Assembly: GCA_903863015.1 (NCBI GenBank)
Contig: CAIPAI010000059.1
Span: forward strand, 1-64,000
DNA length: 64,000 bases
Reading direction: 5' to 3'
Source: an uncultured Actinomycetes bacterium
GTDB lineage: Bacteria > Actinomycetota > Actinomycetes > Nanopelagicales > Nanopelagicaceae
Part shown: positions 10,001 to 17,690 of the stretch, in pieces
How positions within the stretch are numbered: the stretch's first letter is position 1
How the letters are laid out: each line of letters begins with the position of its first letter
Notes under the pieces: generated by a model
Database searches by the model: none
The model's input: only the letters and a program-made list of their open reading frames with translations
What the model was told of the DNA's origin: nothing
Program-made: the position numbers and the translations under genes

Positions 10001-12403
10001 TTCACGCTCTCAACTTCTAGTGAGACTGTAACTGTGAATGCGGCAGCAACTGGCTTCACGGTCACCTCGACAGGTGGAGCGGTCGCGAGTTTCGCGATCT
10101 CACCAGCTGCACCTGCCGGCATGACCTTCAACGCCAGCACCGGTGCTTTCAGTGGAACGCCAACAACGATCGCAGCTGCGACGGTTTACACCGTTACCGG
10201 CACGAACGCCACGGGCTCGTACTCCAAGTCCTTCACCCTGATTGTTGCCTTAAGCGCTCCACTCTTCACGCTCTCATCTACAAGTGAGACCACAACGGTG
10301 AATGTGGCAGTAACTGGCTTCACGGTGACATCAACAGGTGGAACTGTCGCAAGCTATGCGATCTCACCTGCCGCACCTGCTGGAATGACTTTTAACACCA
10401 CTACAGGTGCGTTGAGTGGAACTCCTACCGCAATTGCTCCAGCAACGGCTTATACCGTCACTGCAACAAACGCATCAGGAAGTTCAACAAAGACGTTCAC
10501 CTTCACGGTCGCCATCGCCGCTCCAGCCTTTGCGCTCTCGTCTTCCTCGGAAACGCGTGTAGTAAATACTGCAGCAACTGGGTTCACCGTGACATCTACA
10601 GGTGGAACTGTCGCGAGCTATGCGATCTCACCTGCCGCACCTGCCGGCATGACTTTTAGCACCACTACAGGTGCGTTGAGTGGAACTCCTACCGCAATTG
10701 CTCCAGCAACGGTCTACACCGTCACTGCAACAAACGCATCAGGAAGCGCTACTAAGACGTTTACCTTTACGGTCAATGTCACAGCGCCAGCCTTCACGCT
10801 CACAGCGTCAAGTGAAACTGCGACTGCGACGATCGCAGCTACCGGGTTCACCGCAACCTCAACCGGTGGTGCAATTGCCAGCTATGCGATCTCACCAGCC
10901 GCTCCTACAGGTATGACATTCAATACCACTACTGGTGTATTGAGTGGCACGCCGGCGAATGCTGCAGCAGCAACCCTTTATACGGTTACCGCAACAAACG
11001 TAACGGGAAGTGCGACGCAATCATTCACACTCACCGTCAAGGCATATGTCACGTATACCGTTGGTAGCACTGGCCCTGGTGGCGGAAAGATCTTCTACGC
11101 CTCAGCTACTCCATTTGCTTGCGGTCCTACTCTTACGGACTCTTGCAACTATCTCGAGGCTGCGCCGAACACCTGGTCTGGTGGCACTGCTGATACTCGT
11201 TACCCATGGTCGAATAAGACGACGGCTTCATCGGGTGATTTTGGACCAGCACAAGGTATTGGTGCGGGTTACAAGAACACCTTGGCGATTGTGGCTTACG
11301 ATCCAGCGGCTGGTATCGCTGCTCGTGCCGCTCGCAATTACACAGTCACCGTCGGTGGCACCGTGGTGAGCGATTGGTATCTTCCTTCGAAGAACGAACT
11401 TGAATTGATGTACACCAAGCGCGCCACCATCGGTGGATTCACCGCAGATCGTTATTGGGGATCTTCCGATAACGGTCCGGTATTTGCCTGGGGAGTTGGC
11501 TTTGCAGATTCCGGAGCGCTCACAGGATCGATGACGTATCAGGAGAACAACACCTTCTACATCCGTCCAATCCGTGCATTCAGCGGACCAGTGGCTCCAC
11601 TTGCAGCACCAGCGTTCACTATTTCGGCAGCCTCTGAGAGTGTGGCGACCGGATCGGTCGCTGTGGGATTCACCGCAACTTCTACTGGCGGTGAAATTGC
11701 ATCCTTTGCAATCTCACCCGCAGCGCCTGCAGGTATGAACTTCAATACAACTACTGGTGCATTGAGTGGAACTCCATCTGCAGCAGCGGCGGCAACTCCC
11801 TACACAGTGACTGCGACTAATGCCACGGGTAGTGCAACACGTACCTTCACGTTGACGATTACTGCGCCACTCACATGTGCACAAGGTGGCGTCTGCGTCG
11901 TCGGTGATATTGGTCCTGGCGGCGGCAAGGTCTTCTACGTCAAGGCCGCTGGCTTTGCATGTGGCACCGCACTCGCAACCACTTGCAAGTACCTCGAAGC
12001 TGCACCGAACACTTGGTTCGGTGGCAGTGCAGATCCCACAATTGTGTGGTCCACCAATACGAGTACAGCAGTTGGTGCCAGTGCTACCGGAACTGCCATC
12101 GGAACCGGAAGCAAGAACACTTACTGGATCGCAGATCGTGATCCTGCAAATGTGGCTGCTATGACCGTAATGGCCTACCGCGGTGGTGGTAAGTCGGATT
12201 GGTACTTGCCTTCAACCGACGAGCTCAATGCGCTCTATCTGCAACGCACTACGCAAGGCACGCTCACGAACTTGTTCAGCTTCTACTGGTCTTCGACAGA
12301 ACTTGACGCCAGGAATGTGACGTCGCAAGACTTTGGAAGTGGATTCGTCGGGCCAAGCCTCAAGACTTTCCCGCTACCTGTTCGTGCGATTAGAGCGTTC
12401 TAA
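7091..12403 (+). CDS. Giant secreted modular protein: 7 putative Ig (He_PIG) and 4 DUF1566-like modules
   Basis: A 1770-residue exported protein with a Sec-type signal segment (SLILSLLSLTNTSVAVAA). After it come three copies of a Cys-containing unit (CVNIKTGAMRYVPSGAC and relatives, nt 7260-7650), then a Gly/Asn-rich linker (7850-8000). The rest alternates two module types. Seven immunoglobulin-like repeats of the type TLSSSSETVTVN...AAPAGMTF...GTLSGTPT lie at about 8020, 9175, 9990, 10255, 10520, 10785 and 11605. One IPT/TIG-like module is at about 8290. Four DUF1566-like modules (GPGGGKIFY...CNYLE.AP..W...DWYLPS..EL...YWSSTE...VRPIRAF) lie at about 8560, 9445, 11045 and 11875. There is no LPXTG or C-terminal membrane anchor. 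The start has AGAGGGG about 9 bases upstream. It is probably an adhesive or matrix protein; binding partner unknown. Confidence 0.85.
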   Translation: MRAVNQFDVRSSRSRKAALVGVASLILSLLSLTNTSVAVAAKMAAPTTIDTSSPGISTCVNIKTGAMRYVPSGACAKKTEKKVSWSNFSFKGNPLSPKLVGCVNLKTRAMRLLLKGACVKSKETALGWANFRTKGLALPDATKNFLTVSTVLYACANLKTGALRLLPQGKTKCTAKKEKAIHWSNIPLSGDGAFSKVDSFESLNVADPLPELGDTFLVIGDLYTWDGKKWIKVGTLKDIIADMIKAGIDKILDGGGNNGGGNNGGGNGGGNGGGNGGTTPVDNGSNPGPGGPGGTGPGNPIPVTPETGTARFPIFLLSSTSETRTVSTAATGFTINSSGPAITSFAIAPAAPAGMTFNTTTGALTGTPTTVAPTTVYTVTATNAAGSTSRTFTFTVIANPPTVVSINVNSATRLGGTAITITGTGFLPGAKVTFDGLAASNVTVVSTTSITATTPPHAVGTVDVVVTNTDAGVGVGKGIFTYAGTSCTGTSTCGVGDTGPGGGTIYFYDPVGFSCGATYSKTGSPTGGLCNYLEIAPNSWKGGSADPTLAWALNPNVNSAALTSPDGSINNSATGLGRGYKNSIEIVAQGNDVSTAAGAARAYQGGTLKDWYLPSTAELNLACQWARGVKQDVTAPCLGGTLANGGFASSNYWSSSEHNANQVWLQPFNNQYQGDNGKNSSVYVRPIRAFGGPANAPAFTLSSSSETVTVNTAAIGETVTSTGGGIVSFTITPAAPAGMTFDTATGTLSGTPTTVTPATAYTITGTNTAGSASKTFTLIVAALPTYAVGTAGPGGGKIFYVSTTPFACGPTLAATCNYLEVAPSGWSGAGTDPKLPWSGNTTTAIGTAAQGTVLGTGYKNTLAMVAQDATANKAGTVSRAYTGGGVNDWFLPSQDELNLLYLASRGDSSYGFRSGVETYWTSTEFDSQYAWDQLFDIGRFGNGGRKANAGSSVRPIRAFSGPTPALASPLFTLSTSSETVTVNAAATGFTVTSTGGAVASFAISPAAPAGMTFNASTGAFSGTPTTIAAATVYTVTGTNATGSYSKSFTLIVALSAPLFTLSSTSETTTVNVAVTGFTVTSTGGTVASYAISPAAPAGMTFNTTTGALSGTPTAIAPATAYTVTATNASGSSTKTFTFTVAIAAPAFALSSSSETRVVNTAATGFTVTSTGGTVASYAISPAAPAGMTFSTTTGALSGTPTAIAPATVYTVTATNASGSATKTFTFTVNVTAPAFTLTASSETATATIAATGFTATSTGGAIASYAISPAAPTGMTFNTTTGVLSGTPANAAAATLYTVTATNVTGSATQSFTLTVKAYVTYTVGSTGPGGGKIFYASATPFACGPTLTDSCNYLEAAPNTWSGGTADTRYPWSNKTTASSGDFGPAQGIGAGYKNTLAIVAYDPAAGIAARAARNYTVTVGGTVVSDWYLPSKNELELMYTKRATIGGFTADRYWGSSDNGPVFAWGVGFADSGALTGSMTYQENNTFYIRPIRAFSGPVAPLAAPAFTISAASESVATGSVAVGFTATSTGGEIASFAISPAAPAGMNFNTTTGALSGTPSAAAAATPYTVTATNATGSATRTFTLTITAPLTCAQGGVCVVGDIGPGGGKVFYVKAAGFACGTALATTCKYLEAAPNTWFGGSADPTIVWSTNTSTAVGASATGTAIGTGSKNTYWIADRDPANVAAMTVMAYRGGGKSDWYLPSTDELNALYLQRTTQGTLTNLFSFYWSSTELDARNVTSQDFGSGFVGPSLKTFPLPVRAIRAF
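10255..10785 (+). repeat. Recent tandem duplication of an Ig-like module (264-bp unit)
   Basis: Two neighbouring Ig-like modules are nearly identical at the DNA level. The stretch starting at 10336 recurs at 10600, an offset of exactly 264 bases (88 codons), with only scattered differences for about 150 bases. The other modules are conserved mainly in protein sequence. This points to a recent in-frame duplication or gene-conversion event. Confidence 0.85.
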
Positions 12404-12413
12404 GAGTTCGAGG

Positions 12414-14171
12414 GTGCGGATATTGCGTGCAGTACTTGGATTAGCGTGTGCTTTTGCGCTCGTCCCGGTACTGCCCGCACACGCAGCAAGTGATCCGCAT
12501 GGGCCGCGATTGATTTATGGCGCACCTGTACGTCATACGCTTACATCGTGCGCCACTAACCCTGGTAATGCGATCGCGTGTATCGAGAGCGTCACCATGG
12601 CGAGTTCAAGTAGCGCGACTCCAGTAAGTGGACGTATCACCTCGATGCAGATCCCGGCCGATGAGCGCTACGCAAATTCCGAGCGCCCCATTCCCGCGCC
12701 AGATACTTCTACCGTCACTCCAGTTGAAACAGTGACTACACGAACCCTTGCAATATTTAGCCCCACGGTCTGTCACTCAGTGGGAACTATTCAAAGTTTG
12801 CAACTCAAGGTTGGCGCCACTTGGGTCGATTTCAAAAAGGAGAGGATCTCCTCTGCCTTCACTCCCAAGGATTGCGGAGCGAACATGAGCATCGCTGGCT
12901 TTAGGGTCACATCCGATGACTTCGCCACGATTCTGCAAAGTGATGTTTTTAAGAGCGCCGCCATCTTCCCCTTAGTCGATTCTTGGATGAAATCTTCTGC
13001 GCCAAATCTTGAAATGCCCGTTGATCAAGTGAGATTTAGGGTGGCCGATCCCAACGATGCATGGCAATGGTTTAGTGAAGCGAAAACGACCCTGGAGTGG
13101 AGTTCGAGTAAATCTGTCACAGGTGCGGCGCCCACCACACCGCAAGTAACGCGCGGATATTACGAAGAGTGGACCTTCCCTAAGAATGGCAAGGCGGATT
13201 CCACTAACAACATCGGAGTTATTGCAGAGTTTCAGCCTTACAAGGCGACATGGTGCTGGTCAGAAACTATTTGCAATGACCGACGTGAAGAATTCTTGCT
13301 CAGCATCGTGCCCACAAAAACTCCGGGGCTTTGGCAAGAGAGCCAAGCTGCTGCGTTCACTGTCACGATACGTGCCGCAAAGTCATTTGAATTTGGTGAA
13401 GTAAGCGGAAGCGCGCAACGCGTTGTCGTGAAGTACGGAAAAGACCTTTCGCCGGTAAACGGTCAAGCGACTCGTGAAATTATTGCCACCTTCTCTCCGA
13501 TCGCAACAGCGCGAGGTGGAACCCCCACAGAAGTTGCCGTAAAGGCAGATGTAACTACGTACAACGCGAACATCTGGATCTATGGCCAGAACAACGGAAT
13601 CGTTGATGGACTCGGCAAGTGCGGAAAGATTGGCGGCGTCCAAGTTGTTTCAAACGCGATGCACTCAGTCGATCCATCTTGGAATGCAGAAACAGAGTCC
13701 ATTGAGGTGCGCTTGGCAACGCCACACCTTCGACCAGATGGCACGGTCAATGTGGGTTATCTAGAGATTCGAATGCCACGCGAGGCCGCTATGTGTATGT
13801 GGAATGTGGATCTCGATGGCAATCTGAAGGCCTCGGTAAACATCACCTATGACGATGGATCGTCACCGAGTGTGGCCACTGTTGTAGGACAGAGAATCGG
13901 TAACGACTACCTCATCGTCTCCAGTGGTTTCCATTACTCCTCACCGAAGTTAGCGATCAAACTCTCGAACTCGGCGTCAACGGAGCCAGCTCCTGTGCTC
14001 GAAGCCCCTGCTGCCATCGTGGCACCGACTGCTCCCACCGCAGTTGCTCCGGCTCCCGCTAAAACGGTGGCGAAGAGTAAGACGGTCTGCGTGAAGGGCA
14101 AGACGGTGAAGAACATCGCTGCAAATGCCAAGTGCCCCGTCGGCTATACCAAGAAGGTAGTGAAGGCTTAG
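12414..14171 (+). CDS. Secreted protein of unknown function with Cys-bracketed C-terminal motif
   Basis: I do not recognise a catalytic family. Starting at the GTG at 12414 gives a clean signal peptide (ILRAVLGLACAFALVPVLPAHAA), whereas the longer upstream reading overlaps the previous gene and puts charged residues first. The mature protein is about 560 residues, rich in beta-prone Thr/Val segments, with paired cysteines (for example TSCATNPGNAIACIES). A Pro/Ala-rich tether (APTAPTAVAPAPAK) precedes a terminal unit, KTVCVKGKTVKNIAANAKCP, then VGYTKK. That unit resembles the Cys units in the protein encoded immediately upstream. The gap to that gene is 10 bases, so the two are probably co-transcribed and act together outside the cell. 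Confidence 0.75.
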   Translation: MRILRAVLGLACAFALVPVLPAHAASDPHGPRLIYGAPVRHTLTSCATNPGNAIACIESVTMASSSSATPVSGRITSMQIPADERYANSERPIPAPDTSTVTPVETVTTRTLAIFSPTVCHSVGTIQSLQLKVGATWVDFKKERISSAFTPKDCGANMSIAGFRVTSDDFATILQSDVFKSAAIFPLVDSWMKSSAPNLEMPVDQVRFRVADPNDAWQWFSEAKTTLEWSSSKSVTGAAPTTPQVTRGYYEEWTFPKNGKADSTNNIGVIAEFQPYKATWCWSETICNDRREEFLLSIVPTKTPGLWQESQAAAFTVTIRAAKSFEFGEVSGSAQRVVVKYGKDLSPVNGQATREIIATFSPIATARGGTPTEVAVKADVTTYNANIWIYGQNNGIVDGLGKCGKIGGVQVVSNAMHSVDPSWNAETESIEVRLATPHLRPDGTVNVGYLEIRMPREAAMCMWNVDLDGNLKASVNITYDDGSSPSVATVVGQRIGNDYLIVSSGFHYSSPKLAIKLSNSASTEPAPVLEAPAAIVAPTAPTAVAPAPAKTVAKSKTVCVKGKTVKNIAANAKCPVGYTKKVVKA

Positions 14172-14276
14172 CCAACCGGTACCTACCTCGTTTTTTCTAC
14201 AAAACTCAGGTAAACCCGGGGCTGGCTCACCACTGGTTCTCAGGAAACCCCCAGAGTTCGGGTGGAGGATCACATT

Positions 14277-14984
14277 ATGAATACCACCCCCAGCGCCAAG
14301 CACCGCATCCTCGTCGTCGACGACGAAACGAGCATCACCGAACTCATTGCCACCAGCCTTCGATTCGTTGGATACGAAGTGGCCACTGCCTTTGATGGTC
14401 GTACTGCGCTGCTCACTGCTGAAGAGTTCAAGCCGCATGCCCTCATCCTTGATGTGATGATGCCCGACATGGATGGCTTCGAAGTCTGTCGCCAGTTGCG
14501 CAACAGCGGTGTCGATGCGGGCGTGCTCTTTCTCACCGCTCGCGATACCACTGAAGATAAAGTCGCAGGCCTCACGGTGGGTGGCGACGATTACGTCACC
14601 AAACCTTTTAGCCTTGAAGAGTTAGTAGCCCGTGTGCGCGCACTACTTCGTCGTACCGGAGCAGCACCCTCTGAAATCGACGACGAAATCATTTCGTTTG
14701 TTGATCTCAAATTAAATGAAGCAACGCACGAGGTGCATCGTGCTGGACAACTTATTGATCTATCACCTACCGAGTTCACGTTACTTCGTTACCTACTCAT
14801 TAATGCCGGACGCGTGGTCAGTAAGGCGCAAATCCTCGATCACGTGTGGCAGTACGATTTCCGCGGTGATGCAGGAATTGTAGAAACCTATATCTCCTAT
14901 CTTCGTAAGAAGATCGATATATACGAACCCGCACTCATACACACCGTGAGAGGTGTCGGTTATCGCCTGAAGATGCCAAACTAG
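14277..14984 (+). CDS. OmpR/PhoB-family response regulator
   Basis: DNA-binding response regulator. The receiver domain starts HRILVVDDETSITELI and has phosphoacceptor Asp59 in LILDVMMPDMDGF and the Lys of YVTKPFSLEELVARV. The C-terminal winged helix (DLSPTEFTLLRYLL, HVWQYDFRGDAGIVETYISYLRKK split across the recognition region, VRGVGYRL) marks the OmpR class. The ATG at 14277 is preferred over a GTG 15 bases upstream because that GTG is part of the GGAGG ribosome-binding site, 8 bases from the ATG. Its partner kinase follows 7 bases after the stop. Targets are unknown; the two secreted-protein genes just upstream are plausible candidates. Confidence 0.93.
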   Translation: MNTTPSAKHRILVVDDETSITELIATSLRFVGYEVATAFDGRTALLTAEEFKPHALILDVMMPDMDGFEVCRQLRNSGVDAGVLFLTARDTTEDKVAGLTVGGDDYVTKPFSLEELVARVRALLRRTGAAPSEIDDEIISFVDLKLNEATHEVHRAGQLIDLSPTEFTLLRYLLINAGRVVSKAQILDHVWQYDFRGDAGIVETYISYLRKKIDIYEPALIHTVRGVGYRLKMPN

Positions 14985-14991
14985 AGACATC

Positions 14992-16440
14992 ATGGCGCTT
15001 CCTCGAATCTTCTCTCTTCAACAATGGTCGTTGCGTGGACGACTCGTTGCCACCTCTGTCGCGTTAACCGCAGTAGCTCTCATTATTGTTGATGTTTCTA
15101 CAGCTGTTGTGCTACGTAATTACTTGATACATAAAGTAGATGATCAGTTGAGAAGTGTTGCTGGCGGGCCAGTTCTCAACCTTGGACAATTGGGTCCAGG
15201 AATGATGGACGGTGACACTGATCAAGGGCGCGGGCGTCGGGTTCCGAGCACCATTACCGTCACCCTGCTCAATACGGACGGCAGTGTGGCGGGAACCATC
15301 GGTGGTGGGGTCAATGAGAAGGCACCTTCATTTACAGGGCTCACCCTGAAAGAAGTCACAGAGCACAAATCACTGCCGTGGACTTGGCATCAGGAGGGCT
15401 TCGGTGGGGACCACCGCGTCATCACCCGCCTCACCGCCAGCGGTGGAATTGTGGTCGTTTCCATAGCTCTTGCCGACGTTAATAACACCTTGGTACGCAC
15501 CGGGCTTCTACTTCTGCTTTTGGGTCTCGTTGTTCTTGGCCTCTTACTACTCATCGGTCGTCGGGCGGTGAGTCTCGGGCTACGCCCGCTCGATAATGTG
15601 GAGAAGACCGCCGCGGCGATCGCCAGTGGTGATCTTTCGGCACGCCTCCCAGACGAAAGCGCAACCACCGAAGTAGGTCGCCTTAACACCGCTTTGAATC
15701 AGATGCTTGCACGCATTGAAGAATCCTTCGATGTAAAGAGTGCGAGTGAAGATCGCCTTCGTCGATTTGTGGCTGACGCTAGTCACGAACTTCGCACGCC
15801 TCTCACCACTGTTCGTGGATTCGCTGAGCTACATCGCCAAGGCGCGATTCAAGGAGAAGCCGCCACTACGGATGCAATAAGGAGAATCGAACGCGAATCG
15901 ATTCGAATGAGCGCTCTAGTAGAAGATCTACTAATGCTGGCCCGTCTTGATCAACAGCGAGATTTAGAATTAGAGACTGTCGATTTGCGTTCTATCGTTG
16001 ATGAAGTTGTCGAGGCTGCAAGAGTTTCATCGCCGCAACATGTCATCACGTCAGATCTCCCTTCCGAAGATGTGCTCGTGAACGCAGATTCACGTCGCTT
16101 CAATCAAGCGCTCTCTAACTTGATGGTAAACGCACGTACGTACACACCTGCCGGTACTGCAATTCACGTCAGCTTGCGCAAAGTAGGCGACGACGCCTTG
16201 GTTTCGGTGCACGATCAAGGACCCGGGCTTTCAGAAGAACAAGCAACCCGCATCTTTGAACGTTTCTATCGCGCGGATTCATCGCGCACACGGAGCGAAG
16301 GTCAATCAGAGGGCAGTGGTCTTGGGCTTTCAATTGTTGATGCTGTTATGAAAGCGCACGGCGGAAGTGCAGATGTAGTCAGCAAGCTAGGCGAAGGTGC
16401 AACCTTTATTTTACGTTTGCCACTACTGGTTCTTGAGTAG
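14992..16440 (+). CDS. Sensor histidine kinase (HAMP-HisKA-HATPase), MprB/TcrY type
   Basis: Membrane-bound partner of the preceding response regulator. Hydrophobic segments lie near residues 18-40 and 165-190 and bracket an extracytoplasmic sensor region of about 125 residues. A HAMP domain (RRAVSLGLRPLDNVEKTAAA) follows, then the H-box FVADASHELRTPLTTVRGFA with His265. The HATPase shows ALSNLMVNARTYTP (N box), VHDQGPGLSEEQ (G1), FERFYRADSSRTR and GSGLGLSIVDAV (G2). All catalytic elements are present. The 3' end overlaps the convergent phosphoribosyltransferase gene by about 35 bases. The signal is unknown. Confidence 0.93.
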   Translation: MALPRIFSLQQWSLRGRLVATSVALTAVALIIVDVSTAVVLRNYLIHKVDDQLRSVAGGPVLNLGQLGPGMMDGDTDQGRGRRVPSTITVTLLNTDGSVAGTIGGGVNEKAPSFTGLTLKEVTEHKSLPWTWHQEGFGGDHRVITRLTASGGIVVVSIALADVNNTLVRTGLLLLLLGLVVLGLLLLIGRRAVSLGLRPLDNVEKTAAAIASGDLSARLPDESATTEVGRLNTALNQMLARIEESFDVKSASEDRLRRFVADASHELRTPLTTVRGFAELHRQGAIQGEAATTDAIRRIERESIRMSALVEDLLMLARLDQQRDLELETVDLRSIVDEVVEAARVSSPQHVITSDLPSEDVLVNADSRRFNQALSNLMVNARTYTPAGTAIHVSLRKVGDDALVSVHDQGPGLSEEQATRIFERFYRADSSRTRSEGQSEGSGLGLSIVDAVMKAHGGSADVVSKLGEGATFILRLPLLVLE

Positions 16441-16885
16441 ACCAAGGAAACTCGATCCACTTATCGGTCTTTTTCCAAGCAAATTCAGGCTTTTCTACGC
16501 TTCGTGGCTTCTCATATAGCACCGCGCACTTCACTTCAGCCACATGCCCAGCGCAGAATGCTTTCACCAATGCGAGTGTGGCGCCGGTATCTGCCACGTC
16601 GTCTGCGACGAGCACGCGAGCGCCAGTGAGGTCTACTTGGTTTGGCACTGGAGGAAGAACAACCGGCATTGGAAGTCGTTCATCAACTCCGGTGTAGAAC
16701 TCCACACTCATAGTGAAGGTGTTCTTCACTCCGAGCGCATAACCAAGTGCGCCACCGATGAGTAATCCACCCCGTGCGATGGAGAGGATGATGTCGGGTT
16801 GATATCCAGAATCTGCGATCTGTTGAGCGAGTTCACGTACTGCGGTGCCGAAGCCTGCGTATTCAAGACGTTCGCGCTCGCTCAT
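16406..16885 (-). CDS. Purine-type phosphoribosyltransferase
   Basis: A type I phosphoribosyltransferase of 159 residues with the PRPP-binding motif VLVADDVADTGATLALV and an upstream IARGGLLIGGALGYALG segment. The family transfers phosphoribosyl from PRPP to a nucleobase, usually xanthine, guanine or hypoxanthine. Substrate specificity cannot be decided from sequence by eye. A TAGGA sequence lies close upstream of the ATG. It is followed in the same direction by no other gene and converges on the histidine kinase, with which it overlaps. The neighbouring dcd gene upstream suggests a small nucleotide-salvage cluster. Confidence 0.85.
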   Translation of the reverse strand: MSERERLEYAGFGTAVRELAQQIADSGYQPDIILSIARGGLLIGGALGYALGVKNTFTMSVEFYTGVDERLPMPVVLPPVPNQVDLTGARVLVADDVADTGATLALVKAFCAGHVAEVKCAVLYEKPRSVEKPEFAWKKTDKWIEFPWSTQEPVVANVK

Positions 16886-16890
16886 AATTC

Positions 16891-17466
16891 CTAAATCTTT
16901 GATTGATGGAAGTTGAGATAACTCTTGCTCGGTGTGGGGCCTCGTTGTCCTTGGTAACGCGACCCATATTTCGCGGAACCGTAGGGGTGTTCTGCTGGTG
17001 AAGAGAGTTTGATGAGGCAGAGCTGACCGATCTTCATTCCGGGATAAAGCTTCACTGGCAAATTAGCTACATTAGAAAGTTCCAACGTGATGTGCCCGGA
17101 GAATCCTGGATCAATAAAGCCAGCGGTGGAGTGAGTGAGTAATCCAAGGCGGCCAAGTGATGACTTACCTTCGAGACGTCCTGAGATGTCATCGGGAAGC
17201 GTGATCACTTCGTACGTACTCGCGAGAACGAACTCACCGGGATGGAGAATGAAGGGCTCATCGCCTTCAGTCTCTACAGCGCGGGTGAGGTCGGGTTGCT
17301 CCACGGATGGATCAATCACCGAGTATTTATGGTTTTCGAAGACTCGGAAGAAACGGTCGAGACGTACATCGACGCTCGAGGGTTGGATCATGGCCTCAGT
17401 GAAGGGCTCGACCCCCACCCGTCCGGCGGCGATCTCGGCTCGGATATCGCGGTCACTCAGTAGCAC
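16891..17466 (-). CDS. dcd: dCTP deaminase (probably dUMP-forming)
   Basis: Converts dCTP to dUTP, or directly to dUMP in the bifunctional actinobacterial form, feeding thymidylate synthesis. The sequence has [18 protein letters not shown] near the N-terminus, the substrate site [21 protein letters not shown] and [16 protein letters not shown], and the terminal [15 protein letters not shown] typical of actinobacterial Dcd. At 191 residues it is full length. The start is a GTG with no Shine-Dalgarno; a TAGGGT element sits 7 bases upstream, suggesting a leaderless transcript. The phosphoribosyltransferase gene follows 5 bases after the stop. That it is bifunctional is inference from the close resemblance to mycobacterial-type Dcd. 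Confidence 0.95.
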   Translation of the reverse strand: MLLSDRDIRAEIAAGRVGVEPFTEAMIQPSSVDVRLDRFFRVFENHKYSVIDPSVEQPDLTRAVETEGDEPFILHPGEFVLASTYEVITLPDDISGRLEGKSSLGRLGLLTHSTAGFIDPGFSGHITLELSNVANLPVKLYPGMKIGQLCLIKLSSPAEHPYGSAKYGSRYQGQRGPTPSKSYLNFHQSKI

Positions 17467-17473
17467 GTAGTAG

Positions 17474-17479
17474 ACCCTA
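17474..17479 (-). promoter_or_regulatory. -10 element TAGGGT for dcd, leaderless-type start
   Basis: On the minus strand TAGGGT ends 7 bases before the GTG start of dcd at 17466, with no ribosome-binding site between. It fits the recurring TANNNT spacing seen at other operon heads here. Confidence 0.5.
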
Positions 17480-17506
17480 CCGGTGGAGGGCTAAACTTCC
17501 ACATAC

Positions 17507-17580
17507 GCGGGCGTAGTGAAATGGCATCACAAGAGCTTCCCAAGCTTTTAGCGCGGGTTCGATTCCCGTCGCCCGCTCCA
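17507..17580 (+). tRNA. tRNA-Gly (anticodon CCC), CCA encoded
   Basis: Acceptor strands GCGGGCG (17507-17513) and CGCCCGC (17570-17576) pair perfectly. The anticodon arm AGAGC-TTCCCAA-GCTTT gives a 7-base loop with anticodon CCC. The T arm is CGGG-TTCGATT-CCCG. The discriminator is T, followed by an encoded CCA. It lies at the left edge of an island-like segment, and glycine tRNA genes are frequent integration sites, although no matching direct repeat was found at the other end. Confidence 0.95.
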
Positions 17581-17606
17581 CTATTTATGTAGGTGAAAAG
17601 GTCTGC

Positions 17607-17631
17607 CTAGGTTCGAATCCTGGATCCGCCA
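17607..17631 (+). pseudogene. Orphan tRNA 3' fragment (T arm plus acceptor strand)
   Basis: CTAGG-TTCGAAT-CCTGG forms a standard T arm with one T-G wobble, and it is followed by ATCCGCC and discriminator A. A complete tRNA would need GGCGGAT upstream, but no such strand, D arm or anticodon arm precedes it; only about 30 bases separate it from tRNA-Gly. Its sequence differs from the tRNA-Gly 3' end, so it derives from a different tRNA. Such fragments are often left at integration boundaries. Confidence 0.6.
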
Positions 17632-17636
17632 CTAAA

Positions 17637-17658
17637 GGTGGGTTCTTCGGGACCCATC
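17637..17658. terminator. UUCG-loop hairpin between tRNA-Gly and the convergent regulator gene
   Basis: GGTGGGTTC and GGACCCATC pair as a 9-bp stem (two wobbles) closed by a TTCG tetraloop. There is no T-tract after it on either strand, but it sits between two convergent genes and could terminate both ways, as tract-less hairpins are thought to do in actinobacteria. Confidence 0.6.
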
Positions 17659-17690
17659 CGTTATCTGTGCCAGGTGTGTGAGCTATTCGC

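Noticed and set aside
12333-12413. Longer N-terminus for the secreted protein at 12414
   Set aside because: It would overlap the preceding gene by about 70 bases and put a charged region before the signal peptide. The GTG at 12414 gives a clean signal sequence.
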